The notes under the pieces were generated by a model. It was given only the letters and a program-made list of their open reading frames with translations. It did no database searches and was not told the DNA's origin. A DNA stretch of 35,860 bases from positions 14,860 to 50,719 of the forward strand of contig PMTR01000030.1 in NCBI GenBank assembly GCA_003167255.1. Reading direction: 5' to 3'. Shown here in pieces: positions 15,930 to 23,286 of this stretch. Position 1 is the stretch's first letter. Every line of letters starts with the position of its first letter. This DNA is from Bryobacterales bacterium (GTDB lineage Bacteria; Acidobacteriota; Terriglobia; Bryobacterales; Bryobacteraceae). Position numbers and translations under genes: made by a program.

Positions 15930-18326
15930 ATGGTAGATCGAGTCATCGGGCGGCGCGAGTTCTACCTCACCAGCGCGTTGGTCCTTCTGTTGCTGCTGAT
16001 CTTCTACGTTCTTCCTCCACCGCCGCGCCTCGACTTGAGCGAGGGCTCGCTCGATCAATCCTGGGAGACCACGTTGGTGGAACAGTTCCTGCGCCACGCG
16101 CAGTGCGGCACCGATCTGGTTTTCACCTACGGCCCCTGGGGCTTTCTGGCTGAACCCCGCGGCAATCCCGCCATCTACCCGTGGCTGCTGTTCGGCCGGC
16201 TGGTACTGGCGCTCGGCGTGAGTTTCGGCGCGGCCTTCCTGTCCCTGCTCCGCATCCGCCGCCGCTCCTGGCGCTGCGTCTGGCTGCTCTGGTTTTTGGC
16301 ACTGGCCACTCCTTGGATCGTGGCGCCTTTCCTGCTCTACGCGGTCGTGTTCGAAACCGCCGGGTTGACAGACGAAAGCGTCTGTCCCACTTTGATTCGC
16401 AACGGCGTGCGTTCTTGTGGGGCAGGCGCTTTCGCCTGCCAACTCCCACGCCTTCTGAGCCTCGCGATGCTCGTCCCCGCCTGCGCCCTGGGCGCGCATG
16501 TCAAGCTGGTGGCGCTGCCGCTGGTGGCGGCGCTCGGGCTCGTGATCCTTCTCGATGAGGTTGTGCTCGCGCGCCGCGTTCCGTACATTTCAGCCGGCCT
16601 GGCCGCCTGTTATGCGGCATTCTATTTCGCCGCCGGGCAGCACGCCGCTTCCTTCCTGCCGTATCTGCGGGGCGCCTTCGCCACCATGTCCGGGTACAGC
16701 GACGGAATGGCGTTCTATGGTCCCAACCTTGAGGCGATTGCCGGAGCGCTGTTCTGCCTGATTGTGCCGCTGATTTACACAGTCGCCATTCGCGGCCGCC
16801 GCGGCTGGATCGCGCTGGCGGGCGCAGCCTGGGTTGCGGCTTATTTCTTCATGGCTTTCAAGCAGGCATTCGTCCGGCAGGATGGCGGCCACCTCTGGGC
16901 GGGCATCCTGATGTTCGCGGTCCCCGCATCGCTGATACTAATCCTCTTCGCGGGACACTTCTGGTTCCGCCTGCTGGTGCCCCTGGCAGCCGCCGCCACC
17001 GTGTCCTTCGCCTGGAGTACGGTGCCCGCCGGTGATCTCCATCATTACCTCGCGTCGAGAACGAGCGCCATCCGGCAGTTTCCACGCGCCTTCCAGTCGA
17101 GCGCCAGCCTCCAGCGCGACTGGCGCGATTCGCTCGCCGGCTGGCGCGAGATCTACCCCATCGCTCCGCTCACCGGTTCCGCGGACATCCTGCCGACTGA
17201 CATCCTCACGCTCCTGGCGAATTCCGCCGACTACCGGCCGCGGCCCGTCATTCAAAGCTATGCCGCCGTCAACGAATATCTGGCGCGGCTGAATGCCAAT
17301 TTCCTGGCCGGCCCCCAAGCGCCCGACTTCGTGCTGCTGAACGCCGGGTCCATAGACGGCCGCTATCCCAGCACGGACGATAATCTGGCGTGGCTGGAAC
17401 TGCTGGGCCGCTACCAGCCGGCCGCTTTCTCGGGCGATTATCTGGCTCTCCGCAAAGCGCCCGAGCCGGCGCCGGTCGAAAGCGCGAAAATCCTGGAGCG
17501 CACGGTCACCTGGGATCAGGAAGTCGAACTCGGTTCGCCATCCGCCGGCCCCGTGTGGGCGGAGATCGATCTCCCGGTTCAGCCGCTCGGCCGTCTGATC
17601 GACCTTCTCTTCCGGCCGCCCGAAGTCGATCTCAGCGTGAAGGCGGGGAGCGCCTGGAACACCTATCAGCTTCTCACTCCCATGGCGCGCTCCGGCTTCC
17701 TGCTCTCGCCGGTCGTCGAAGGTCCCGCCGCTTTCGCGCTGCTCTATCGCGGGGATCAAAGCCATCCGCTGGCGCCCGATGTCTCGCGCATTGCCGTCCG
17801 CACCGGTTCCCTCGGCAAGCGGTTTTATCGCCCGCAAATCGCGGTCCGCTTATACCGCCTTTCGATTCCGCCGCGTCCCATGCCAGAGATGCTCGAAGAC
17901 GACAAACTGCGCCTCGCCGAGAGCATGTACTCGCCCGCAGCCGCGCCGCTCTGGGAGGAACGGCCGGACTGGAATGTCGCGTCTGGCAATCTGCGCCTCC
18001 AGGCCAACGCCCCTGCGGCCGGGAGACTTCCCTATGATGGCGCCGCGGCGTCTCTCGATGTCGCTTTCGGTCTCGCAAACCAATGCGACGATCAGGATTC
18101 CCCGTACTCCCGCGTGGAATTCCGCGTGAGCTACCGCTCGAGCGCCGGCTCCATCGACCGCATGTTGCTCCGCCGCACTCTGGAGGCGCGCGGCCCGCAG
18201 GACGTTACCGCGGCCGAAGTCCTGCCGCTTCCCAAAGGGAAGCCGGGAAGCCTGCAGTTCTCGACCACGCCGCTCGAAGGGGGCTGCCGTCTGGGAGCCT
18301 ACTGGTCTCGCGTGAAGCTGCGGTGA
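15930..18326 (+). CDS. Large polytopic membrane protein, GT-C-like, unknown function
   Basis: This is a 798-aa protein. The first half (about residues 10-385) has ten or so hydrophobic spans. An extracytoplasmic motif TDLVFTYGPWGFLAEP follows the first span; the TYGP-GFL form is familiar from uncharacterised GT-C-like membrane proteins. The second half is soluble, with DFVLLNAGSIDGRYPSTDD and a beta-rich C-terminus. Residues about 146-172 are encoded by two hairpin repeats (16367-16440), so this stretch is likely a repeat insertion that stayed in frame. The gene is flanked by two GT39-like genes, suggesting a role in glycan or lipid-sugar export or transfer. Its 3' end overlaps the opposite GT39 gene by 122 bp. 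Start ATG 15930. Confidence 0.75.
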   Translation: MVDRVIGRREFYLTSALVLLLLLIFYVLPPPPRLDLSEGSLDQSWETTLVEQFLRHAQCGTDLVFTYGPWGFLAEPRGNPAIYPWLLFGRLVLALGVSFGAAFLSLLRIRRRSWRCVWLLWFLALATPWIVAPFLLYAVVFETAGLTDESVCPTLIRNGVRSCGAGAFACQLPRLLSLAMLVPACALGAHVKLVALPLVAALGLVILLDEVVLARRVPYISAGLAACYAAFYFAAGQHAASFLPYLRGAFATMSGYSDGMAFYGPNLEAIAGALFCLIVPLIYTVAIRGRRGWIALAGAAWVAAYFFMAFKQAFVRQDGGHLWAGILMFAVPASLILILFAGHFWFRLLVPLAAAATVSFAWSTVPAGDLHHYLASRTSAIRQFPRAFQSSASLQRDWRDSLAGWREIYPIAPLTGSADILPTDILTLLANSADYRPRPVIQSYAAVNEYLARLNANFLAGPQAPDFVLLNAGSIDGRYPSTDDNLAWLELLGRYQPAAFSGDYLALRKAPEPAPVESAKILERTVTWDQEVELGSPSAGPVWAEIDLPVQPLGRLIDLLFRPPEVDLSVKAGSAWNTYQLLTPMARSGFLLSPVVEGPAAFALLYRGDQSHPLAPDVSRIAVRTGSLGKRFYRPQIAVRLYRLSIPPRPMPEMLEDDKLRLAESMYSPAAAPLWEERPDWNVASGNLRLQANAPAAGRLPYDGAAASLDVAFGLANQCDDQDSPYSRVEFRVSYRSSAGSIDRMLLRRTLEARGPQDVTAAEVLPLPKGKPGSLQFSTTPLEGGCRLGAYWSRVKLR
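16367..16440. repeat. Two hairpin repeats inside a coding sequence
   Basis: GACAGACG-AAAG-CGTCTGTC (16367-16386) and GGCAGGCG-CTTT-CGCCTGCC (16421-16440) are perfect 8-bp stems with 4-nt loops. The surrounding words GTCTGTCCCAC and TGTGGGGCAGGC match the intergenic hairpin repeats elsewhere in the window. The host frame remains open through both. Confidence 0.75.
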
Positions 18327-19863
18327 CTCGCTCGCTGCGCCGGTACACCGCCAGGTAGTACGAAGACTGCGGCTGATAAGCTTCCGCCGCGGCCGCCCAG
18401 CGGTACTCCGTGCGCTTCTCGGAAATAATGTCGGCGATCCCGACCAACTGGTAGTGCTGCGCCCCGTACGCGTACCACCAGTCGAAAATCCGCGTCGGCG
18501 ATTGCTCGTCCTGCAGCCACGACGCGTTGCCGGAAACCTGCACCACGTACTCGGGCGCGGCCGCCTCCACTTCTCCGATCATCTCGTTTTGCATTGTCAG
18601 CGCGTAGGGCTGCGCTTCCATCAGTCCGTACATGTAAATGTAGGACGTCGCCGAATGGCGATGCGCGTAAAAGTAGATCTCCGGCTCCGACCCCAACACC
18701 GCGATCCGCGCATCTTTCTCCGAGTGTGCCCGGATGTAATCGGCCACCTGTACGGCTTCCGGAAACGGATTGCGCCCGTAGAGTTCGCGGCATGCCTCCA
18801 GCGGGCTGAGGCGGAACAGAAACTCGCGCTGCAAGCCCATCGACAATACCAGCGCCGCGCCGAACACCCAGTACATCGCGCGGTAACGCACCGCCGCCCC
18901 CGCCAGCAGCGCCACCGCCGGCAGCAGCAACACGAAGTAATGTTCGCGGAAAAACAGGCCCGGACAGACCGCCAAGAATGAGAAGAGCAGAAACGCCGTC
19001 GCGAGGGCCGCGGCGCCCCGGCTTTCCCGCTTCCGCCAGACCAGCACCAACCCCGCCGCTGCCAAAAGCCACAGCGGAGCATTCTGTTTCAGGATGGGTG
19101 AAAAGTTCTCCGTGAAAGCCGAAATGCCATCGGCGAGAGAGCTCTCGGCAGCGTATTGGCGGGCATAGATGAAGGTCCAGAACCAGAACTTCGGGAAGAC
19201 CCCCGCCCGCCAAAGCAGCAGGCAGGTTACCGCGAATGGCGCAGCCGCTCCTCCCAGGAATGCTCCCAGTTTCAGAACCAGGCCGCGGCCTTCGCGCCAA
19301 CACCGGGCCGCCACATACAGTGCGCCGAAAACTCCGAACAAGACGCCCTGCTGCTTCATCACAAAGGCCAGCCCGAACAGCAGGCCGCTCCACCACAGCG
19401 TCGCCGGCCGCCACGAGCCGGCCGGACGCGCCAGCAGCAACGCGCCCGCGAGCGCCGGAAGGACCACGAAGTGTGTCGCGTGCGCTTCCGTGCCCAGCAC
19501 CCCGGAGCCGATCGAGAGCAGTGCATAGGCGGCGCACGCTGCCAGAGCGCAAGCCGTTCCGAAAAGCCGCTTGCCCAGCCGATAGACCAGCAGGATGGCC
19601 GCGCAGTTCACCAGCAGCAATCCCCAATGAATCCCCGCGATGCTTTGTCCGAAGGCCGCCATCAGCACGGCATACGCCGCATACGTTCCCGGCAGCTTCA
19701 TGTTGCAGGCCAGTTGGTAGGGTGGAATGCCTTGGAGCATCAACTGTCCGGCGTACGCGTATTCGCCTTCGTCGCGCTCGAGCGGCATGTCCAGCAGGCG
19801 CCAGCGGAGCAGGCCGGCCCCCAGCATCACCAGCAGCACCACCACCCAGGGCTTCAGCTTCAT
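18205..19863 (-). CDS. GT39-like membrane glycosyltransferase
   Basis: This is a polytopic protein of about 552 aa that starts MKLKPWVVVLLVMLGAGLL. The GT-C motif is DMPLERDEGEYAYAGQLML, with an NMKLPGTYAAYAVLMAAFG segment in the second loop. About ten spans follow, then a soluble C-terminal domain with LGSEPEIYFYAHRHSATSY. It probably uses a polyprenyl-linked sugar donor at the outer face of the inner membrane. The natural-looking end is around SSYYLAVYRRSERV (near 18320), but the next in-frame stop is at 18205. The last 40 or so residues are therefore antisense to the neighbouring gene. Start ATG 19863 is chosen over 19881 because the typical signal-anchor begins there. Confidence 0.8.
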   Translation of the reverse strand: MKLKPWVVVLLVMLGAGLLRWRLLDMPLERDEGEYAYAGQLMLQGIPPYQLACNMKLPGTYAAYAVLMAAFGQSIAGIHWGLLLVNCAAILLVYRLGKRLFGTACALAACAAYALLSIGSGVLGTEAHATHFVVLPALAGALLLARPAGSWRPATLWWSGLLFGLAFVMKQQGVLFGVFGALYVAARCWREGRGLVLKLGAFLGGAAAPFAVTCLLLWRAGVFPKFWFWTFIYARQYAAESSLADGISAFTENFSPILKQNAPLWLLAAAGLVLVWRKRESRGAAALATAFLLFSFLAVCPGLFFREHYFVLLLPAVALLAGAAVRYRAMYWVFGAALVLSMGLQREFLFRLSPLEACRELYGRNPFPEAVQVADYIRAHSEKDARIAVLGSEPEIYFYAHRHSATSYIYMYGLMEAQPYALTMQNEMIGEVEAAAPEYVVQVSGNASWLQDEQSPTRIFDWWYAYGAQHYQLVGIADIISEKRTEYRWAAAAEAYQPQSSYYLAVYRRSERVTAASRETSRLPDGSPLRAAWSRTAGFPASLWEAAGLRPR

Positions 19864-19881
19864 GGCTATCTCGCCGGGCAT

Positions 19882-19917
19882 GCAGGATGATATCCTGCGC
19901 GCCGGTTGGCAACCGGC
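19882..19917. repeat. Double mini-hairpin
   Basis: GCAGGAT-GAT-ATCCTGC (19882-19898) is followed by GCCGGTT-GGC-AACCGGC (19901-19917). The second is the same module as 1983-1999 with compensating stem changes. It lies immediately upstream of the GT39 gene start at 19863. Confidence 0.6.
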
Positions 19918-19997
19918 GCCGGGTCCAGCGCAGTCTCAACCGTCGACGGGTCGATCTTCCGATCCATATCAACCGATTCTAGCGCGGGATGGACGGC

Positions 19998-20372
19998 CTA
20001 GAAAAAGGCCAGTTCCTTCATCGGGTAGTGCTTCCGGTTTCGCGTCCAAAGCGTGGCGCTGTTCAGTACGCTGCCAGCGGCAATCAAGGCATCGCCGAGT
20101 TCAACTGCGTGGCTTTTTCTGAAGCGCCTGAGGTAATCGCCTGCTTGGCGGCCTGTTTCCGCGTCGATCGGAACGCATGTCAGAGTACGGAACAGGTTCT
20201 TGAGGGCGTCCTGTTCGGCCGGGCGCGCCCCTGCCCAAAGCTCGGCGGCGCTGACCGGAGAATACAAGATGGCAACGTCGGAGCGGCTCAACTCGGTCCA
20301 TCGGGAGACGAGATCCGTGTCCCTCCCGCGAGACACCTCAATGAGGATATCGGAATCGATCAGCACACTCAT
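19998..20372 (-). CDS. vapC: PIN-domain ribonuclease toxin, VapC type
   Basis: This is a 124-aa PIN-domain protein. Acidic residues expected for Mg2+-dependent RNase activity are visible: LIDSDILIEV (Asp near residue 6), SAAELWAGAR (Glu), VELGDALIAAG (Asp near 93) and the late TRNRKHYP segment. VapC toxins cleave tRNA or rRNA in the cytosol when freed from antitoxin. The ATG at 20372 overlaps the antitoxin stop by 4 bp (ATGA), the usual arrangement of a coupled operon. Length and motifs look intact. Confidence 0.9.
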   Translation of the reverse strand: MSVLIDSDILIEVSRGRDTDLVSRWTELSRSDVAILYSPVSAAELWAGARPAEQDALKNLFRTLTCVPIDAETGRQAGDYLRRFRKSHAVELGDALIAAGSVLNSATLWTRNRKHYPMKELAFF

Positions 20373-20626
20373 TTTGCGGTAAGCCTGTCGAGGCGGTCAC
20401 CGCGCCGGAGCCTGCGCACCATCTCCACGGCATCCGGCGTTTCCGAAGCCTGTTTGCGAATTCCGACGAACGCTTGCATGGCTTTCATGCGCTGGCCGTG
20501 CTTCCCGAGGTAGCGTTCACGGACGGCCTCACGAACCAAATGGGAGACAGTCGTCTGTTGGCTCCGCGCACGCGCGTGGAGCGTGCCCCAGAGTTCCTCG
20601 TCGAGGTAAAGCTGTGTCCGTCTCAT
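20369..20626 (-). CDS. vapB: Ribbon-helix-helix antitoxin, VapB/CopG type
   Basis: This antitoxin of about 85 aa has an N-terminal ribbon-helix-helix domain (MRRTQLYLDEELWGTLHARA, then TTVSHLVREAVRERYLG). A C-terminal toxin-binding tail follows (AVEMVRRLRRGDRLDRL). It should bind DNA as a dimer, neutralise VapC and repress its own operon. ATG 20626 is chosen because the RHH strand starts there and a perfect palindrome with a TATAAT lies directly upstream. The frame upstream to 20680 runs through this promoter. Confidence 0.88.
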   Translation of the reverse strand: MRRTQLYLDEELWGTLHARARSQQTTVSHLVREAVRERYLGKHGQRMKAMQAFVGIRKQASETPDAVEMVRRLRRGDRLDRLTAK

Positions 20627-20643
20627 GATGTATATTATACATC
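20627..20643 (-). promoter_or_regulatory. VapBC operator palindrome overlapping the -10 box
   Basis: A perfect 17-bp palindrome, read on the minus strand as GATGTATAATATACATC, ends directly at the vapB ATG. It contains TATAAT 7 nt before the start codon. RHH antitoxins bind such palindromes, so this is very likely the autoregulatory operator. The distance implies a nearly leaderless transcript. Confidence 0.7.
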
Positions 20644-20710
20644 GCCGGTTAAGGGGACAGGCGCATTTTCCAGCTTTCACTCGTCGGTGAGCCTGTGAAA
20701 AAGCATATTC

Positions 20711-20786
20711 AGCCGCCGATGAACGCAGATCAACACGGATAAGCTGTTTGTCTTCAATCTGCGTTCATCTGCGTTCATCGGCGGCT
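20711..20786. repeat. 20-bp perfect inverted repeat (AGCCGCCGATGAACGCAGAT type)
   Basis: AGCCGCCGATGAACGCAGAT (20711-20730) is mirrored perfectly at 20767-20786. A second, degenerate copy with GCCGCCGATGGACGCGGATT and GATCGGCGGCT lies at about 20979-21034. The region 20681-21115 contains no convincing gene, only these repeats and the one at 20824-20936. Confidence 0.65.
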
Positions 20787-20823
20787 AAGGCACTACGCAA
20801 AAATAACTTCGCAGTCTGCTGCC

Positions 20824-20936
20824 GTGGCGCACGCACTCCTACGTGCCGCGTCGAGTCTCACTCGACGCCTCCGCGCCCTGGAGCAGCGGGCGTCGGCAAA
20901 AGTGCCGACGCGGCACGCAAGAGTGCGTGCGCCACG
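20824..20936. repeat. GTGGCGCACGCACTC-type inverted repeat
   Basis: The left end GTGGCGCACGCACTC (from about 20824) pairs with GAGTGCGTGCGCCAC ending at about 20936. Inside are smaller hairpins such as GTCGGCA-AAAG-TGCCGAC and GCACGCA-AGAG-TGCGTGC. The left module is the same as the repeat at 1875-1900 upstream of hrpB. Confidence 0.65.
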
Positions 20937-21115
20937 TCCGCCAGGCGTCCAATGTGAAGTTACTCTTGCGTCGGCCCTTAGCCGCCGATGGACGCGGATT
21001 GAAAAGAATTGGTTATCGGCGTTGATCGGCGGCTCAATATGCTTTTTTCTGACCCTGCCTCACCCCCCTTCGATTCGGACCTGCAAGTCTGATACTCTGT
21101 CTACCGGAGATCCAA

Positions 21116-21478
21116 ATGGAGCCCTTCCGTCTTCACGTGTTTGTCTGCGACCAGAAGAAGTCCCAGGACGCACCGTGCTGCTCCTGTCATGGCTCGGCTC
21201 AGGTCATCGACGCGTTGCGCCGCGAAATCGCCACTCATGCTCTCGAAGATGAAGTCCAGATCACGGTTTGCGGTTCGCTCGGCCTGTGCGCCCACGGACC
21301 CAACATGATCGTCTACCCGGAAGGCATCTGGTATTCCGGCGTGAAACCATCCGACGTGCCCGAAATTGTGCAATCGCACTTCCAGCACGACATCCCGGTC
21401 GAGCGTCTGATCTTGACCGACCAGGCCGCCCTCCGCGCCGAAATCCTGACCCATCGCCTCGCAGCCGCGCCCGCCTAA
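21116..21478 (+). CDS. Thioredoxin-like [2Fe-2S] ferredoxin
   Basis: This 120-aa protein is of the thioredoxin-fold 2Fe-2S ferredoxin type. HVFVCDQKKS opens the fold and a Cys cluster follows (APCCSCHGS). VCGSLGLCAHGPNMIVYPEGIWY supplies the second Cys pair, with the conserved GP-VYPEG-WY ending. Such proteins carry a 2Fe-2S cluster and transfer electrons in the cytosol; partners are unknown. GGAG (about 21107-21110) precedes the ATG at good spacing. The gene stands alone between repeat-rich spacers. Confidence 0.85.
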   Translation: MEPFRLHVFVCDQKKSQDAPCCSCHGSAQVIDALRREIATHALEDEVQITVCGSLGLCAHGPNMIVYPEGIWYSGVKPSDVPEIVQSHFQHDIPVERLILTDQAALRAEILTHRLAAAPA

Positions 21479-21659
21479 CCCGGAGTCCCTTCATTCGGAG
21501 ACCAGCGCGATTCGCTCTTAGAAGCCGCACGAGAGGCCATCTCACGAGTACTGGTACTGTTTTGGGGCTAGCGGTGCTAAATCAGTCCCAGGGGTAACAG
21601 TCGCTCAATAGTACTACTGATCGCAAAGATCCAGTACTGAACCTGCCCAAAAAAAACAC

Positions 21660-21688
21660 TTGCTGCAACTTACCACATGATATATACT
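21660..21688 (+). promoter_or_regulatory. Candidate sigma-70 promoter of PEP-CTERM gene 1
   Basis: TTGCTG (21660-21665), a 17-bp spacer and TATACT (21683-21688) lie about 60 bp upstream of ATG 21750. The GGAG in ACACAGGAGTACTC supplies the ribosome-binding site. The spacer 21479-21659 holds no gene but has several GTACT words. Confidence 0.45.
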
Positions 21689-21749
21689 CGCTCGGTGGCG
21701 AACTGGCAAAACCTGGTGTTGGGATGACAACAAGTACACAGGAGTACTC

Positions 21750-22289
21750 ATGAAGAGCATCGCGGAGGGATTCATCCGGAATGGCATCCGGGCGCTGGCA
21801 TTCGTTTCGATTCTCGCTGTTTCAGCCGGATGCGCGTCGGCGGACACCTTTTGGACTCTCGTTAACGTCAACTTCGACGACGGTGCTTCGGCGACTGGTT
21901 ACTTTACTGTTGACCCCACCTTTAGCTTCCTGACGGATTGGGACATTAAATTGTCGGGAACCAGTTTCACCGTCGCTTATCCATCCTTCGAATTCACTCC
22001 AATCGACAGCCATTATTTTAGTATCAGCCCGACGGACGTAACTGTCGGCGACTTCAGCGTTTCCCAGGACTTTCTGACTTTGATCCCTTCCGTGGCCATG
22101 ACAAGCGCGGGCGGAACGATCACTCTGGCCACCGGCTCCCTGGATTGTTACGGCTCACCGTGTGGCAACCTTGTCACCGGCCAGATCACCGACCCACCAC
22201 CAGTGCCGGAGCCCGGGACGTTGAGCCTGATGGGCGCCGCTCTGGCCGGAATTGGTCTTCTGTCGCGCAAACGGGCAGCCAGGCCCTGA
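21750..22289 (+). CDS. PEP-CTERM sorted exported protein 1
   Basis: This 179-aa protein has an N-terminal signal peptide (hydrophobic AFVSILAVSAGCASA, cleavage near residue 32). The mature part is beta-rich with no catalytic motif. It ends with a PEP-CTERM signal: VPEPGTLSLMGAAL, a hydrophobic span, and the basic tail LSRKRAARP. Such proteins are processed by exosortase, often alongside exopolysaccharide production. No exosortase gene is in this window. A REPIN-like repeat lies just after the stop. The function of the mature domain is unknown. Confidence 0.85.
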   Translation: MKSIAEGFIRNGIRALAFVSILAVSAGCASADTFWTLVNVNFDDGASATGYFTVDPTFSFLTDWDIKLSGTSFTVAYPSFEFTPIDSHYFSISPTDVTVGDFSVSQDFLTLIPSVAMTSAGGTITLATGSLDCYGSPCGNLVTGQITDPPPVPEPGTLSLMGAALAGIGLLSRKRAARP

Positions 22290-22310
22290 CAAGGTTTGAA
22301 AGGTGCATGA

Positions 22311-22374
22311 GGGGACAGACCAGTCTGTCCCAAGGCGCAGCCTTTGTGCCGCGCGGACAGATCTGTCTGTCCCC
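22311..22374. repeat. REPIN-like hairpin repeat, copy B
   Basis: This is the clearest copy of the family: GGGACAGACC...GTCTGTCCC, then AAGGCGCAGCC, then an inverted palindrome ending CTGTCTGTCCCC. It sits 21 bp after the PEP-CTERM 1 stop and may act as its terminator. The 22375-22522 spacer holds no recognised gene. Confidence 0.7.
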
Positions 22375-22522
22375 GGGCTATCTACGATGAACAGGCTCCT
22401 CCTTCAGCCTGAAAGCCAGAACCCACAAGATTAACCCCGCGCCGTCTGAAATGGTAGCGTCCGGCCCCTGCCGGCCGAGCCAGCAGGAAGAGTACTACAA
22501 CCCAATGGCGTATGATGACGAA

Positions 22523-23191
22523 ATGAGAGCTCCTTTTACGGCTGTGCTGGCCGGCGCTTTGAGCCTGTCGGCCGCCGATAGTGAAGTCTGGCGCTTCGAC
22601 CGGATCGATCAGATCGGCGGGCATCCTGCCACGGTCCTCGGCCATCCGCGCGTGATTGATACGCCGGCGGGGAAGGCGGTCGAGTTCAACGGCGTTGACG
22701 ATGCCATTTACGTCAACGTGCATCCGCTCGCCGGAGCGGAGACCTGGACCTGGGAAGTGATTTTCCGTCCCGACCCCGGCGGAGCTGCCGAGCAACGCTT
22801 CTTCCATCTACAGGAAGTCGATCCGGCCACCGGCCAGGACGCCGACACGCGCATGCTGCAGGAAATCCGCGTGGATGGCGACCGCTGGTGCCTGGACAGC
22901 TTCGCCATTTCGGGGACCGAATCGCGCACGCTGCTCGATCGCACGAAGCTGCATCCGCTGGGCGGCTGGCACCACATCGCCTCGGTTTATGATGGGCGCG
23001 AGTTTCGCAACTACGTCGATGGCGTGCTGCAGGGCGCGGGCGAACTGCACGTGAAGCCGCAGGGCGCGGGCCGCAGTTCCATCGGCACGCGCATCAACCG
23101 GCGTGATTATTTTAAAGGCGCCGTCTTCCTGGCGCGCATGACGCGCCGCGCGCTCTCGCCGGAAGAGTTTCTTCCCTCGCCCGTCAAGTGA
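22523..23191 (+). CDS. Secreted LamG/concanavalin-A-like domain protein
   Basis: This protein of about 222 aa has a short signal peptide (MRAPFTAVLAGALSLSAAD). The rest is one jelly-roll domain of the LamG/Laminin_G_3 type. Typical pieces are AVEFNGVDDAIYV, WTWEVIFRPDPGG, GGWHHIASVYDGREFRNYVDG and IGTRINRRDYFKGAVFLARM, the last being the FKG-xI-x-xVRIY-like closing strand. Such domains bind glycans or proteins outside the cell. ATG 22523 is preferred to the frame start 22451 because the signal peptide begins there. Its neighbours PEP-CTERM 1 and asnA do not suggest a shared pathway. Confidence 0.8.
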   Translation: MRAPFTAVLAGALSLSAADSEVWRFDRIDQIGGHPATVLGHPRVIDTPAGKAVEFNGVDDAIYVNVHPLAGAETWTWEVIFRPDPGGAAEQRFFHLQEVDPATGQDADTRMLQEIRVDGDRWCLDSFAISGTESRTLLDRTKLHPLGGWHHIASVYDGREFRNYVDGVLQGAGELHVKPQGAGRSSIGTRINRRDYFKGAVFLARMTRRALSPEEFLPSPVK

Positions 23192-23262
23192 TCGGCGCGG
23201 TTCGTCGTGATCCACTGCCGCCCAAGCCATAGCCCGCGCATCCAGCCCCCAATGCCATCGGC

Positions 23263-23280
23263 TATAGTATATCCGGAGGT
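23263..23280 (+). promoter_or_regulatory. -10 box and strong ribosome-binding site of asnA
   Basis: TATAGT (23263-23268) is followed by GGAGGT (23275-23280), 6 nt before ATG 23287. This is the best Shine-Dalgarno in the window. A -35 is not clear. Confidence 0.5.
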
Positions 23281-23286
23281 CTTTAT

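Noticed and set aside
20711-21034. CRISPR array
   Set aside because: The repeats are inverted and unequal, with no regular direct repeats, spacers or cas genes.
21563-21578. Sigma-54-like site (TGGGGC...GTGCT) upstream of PEP-CTERM 1
   Set aside because: Both halves match weakly, it is 170 bp from the gene, and a better sigma-70-like promoter lies closer.
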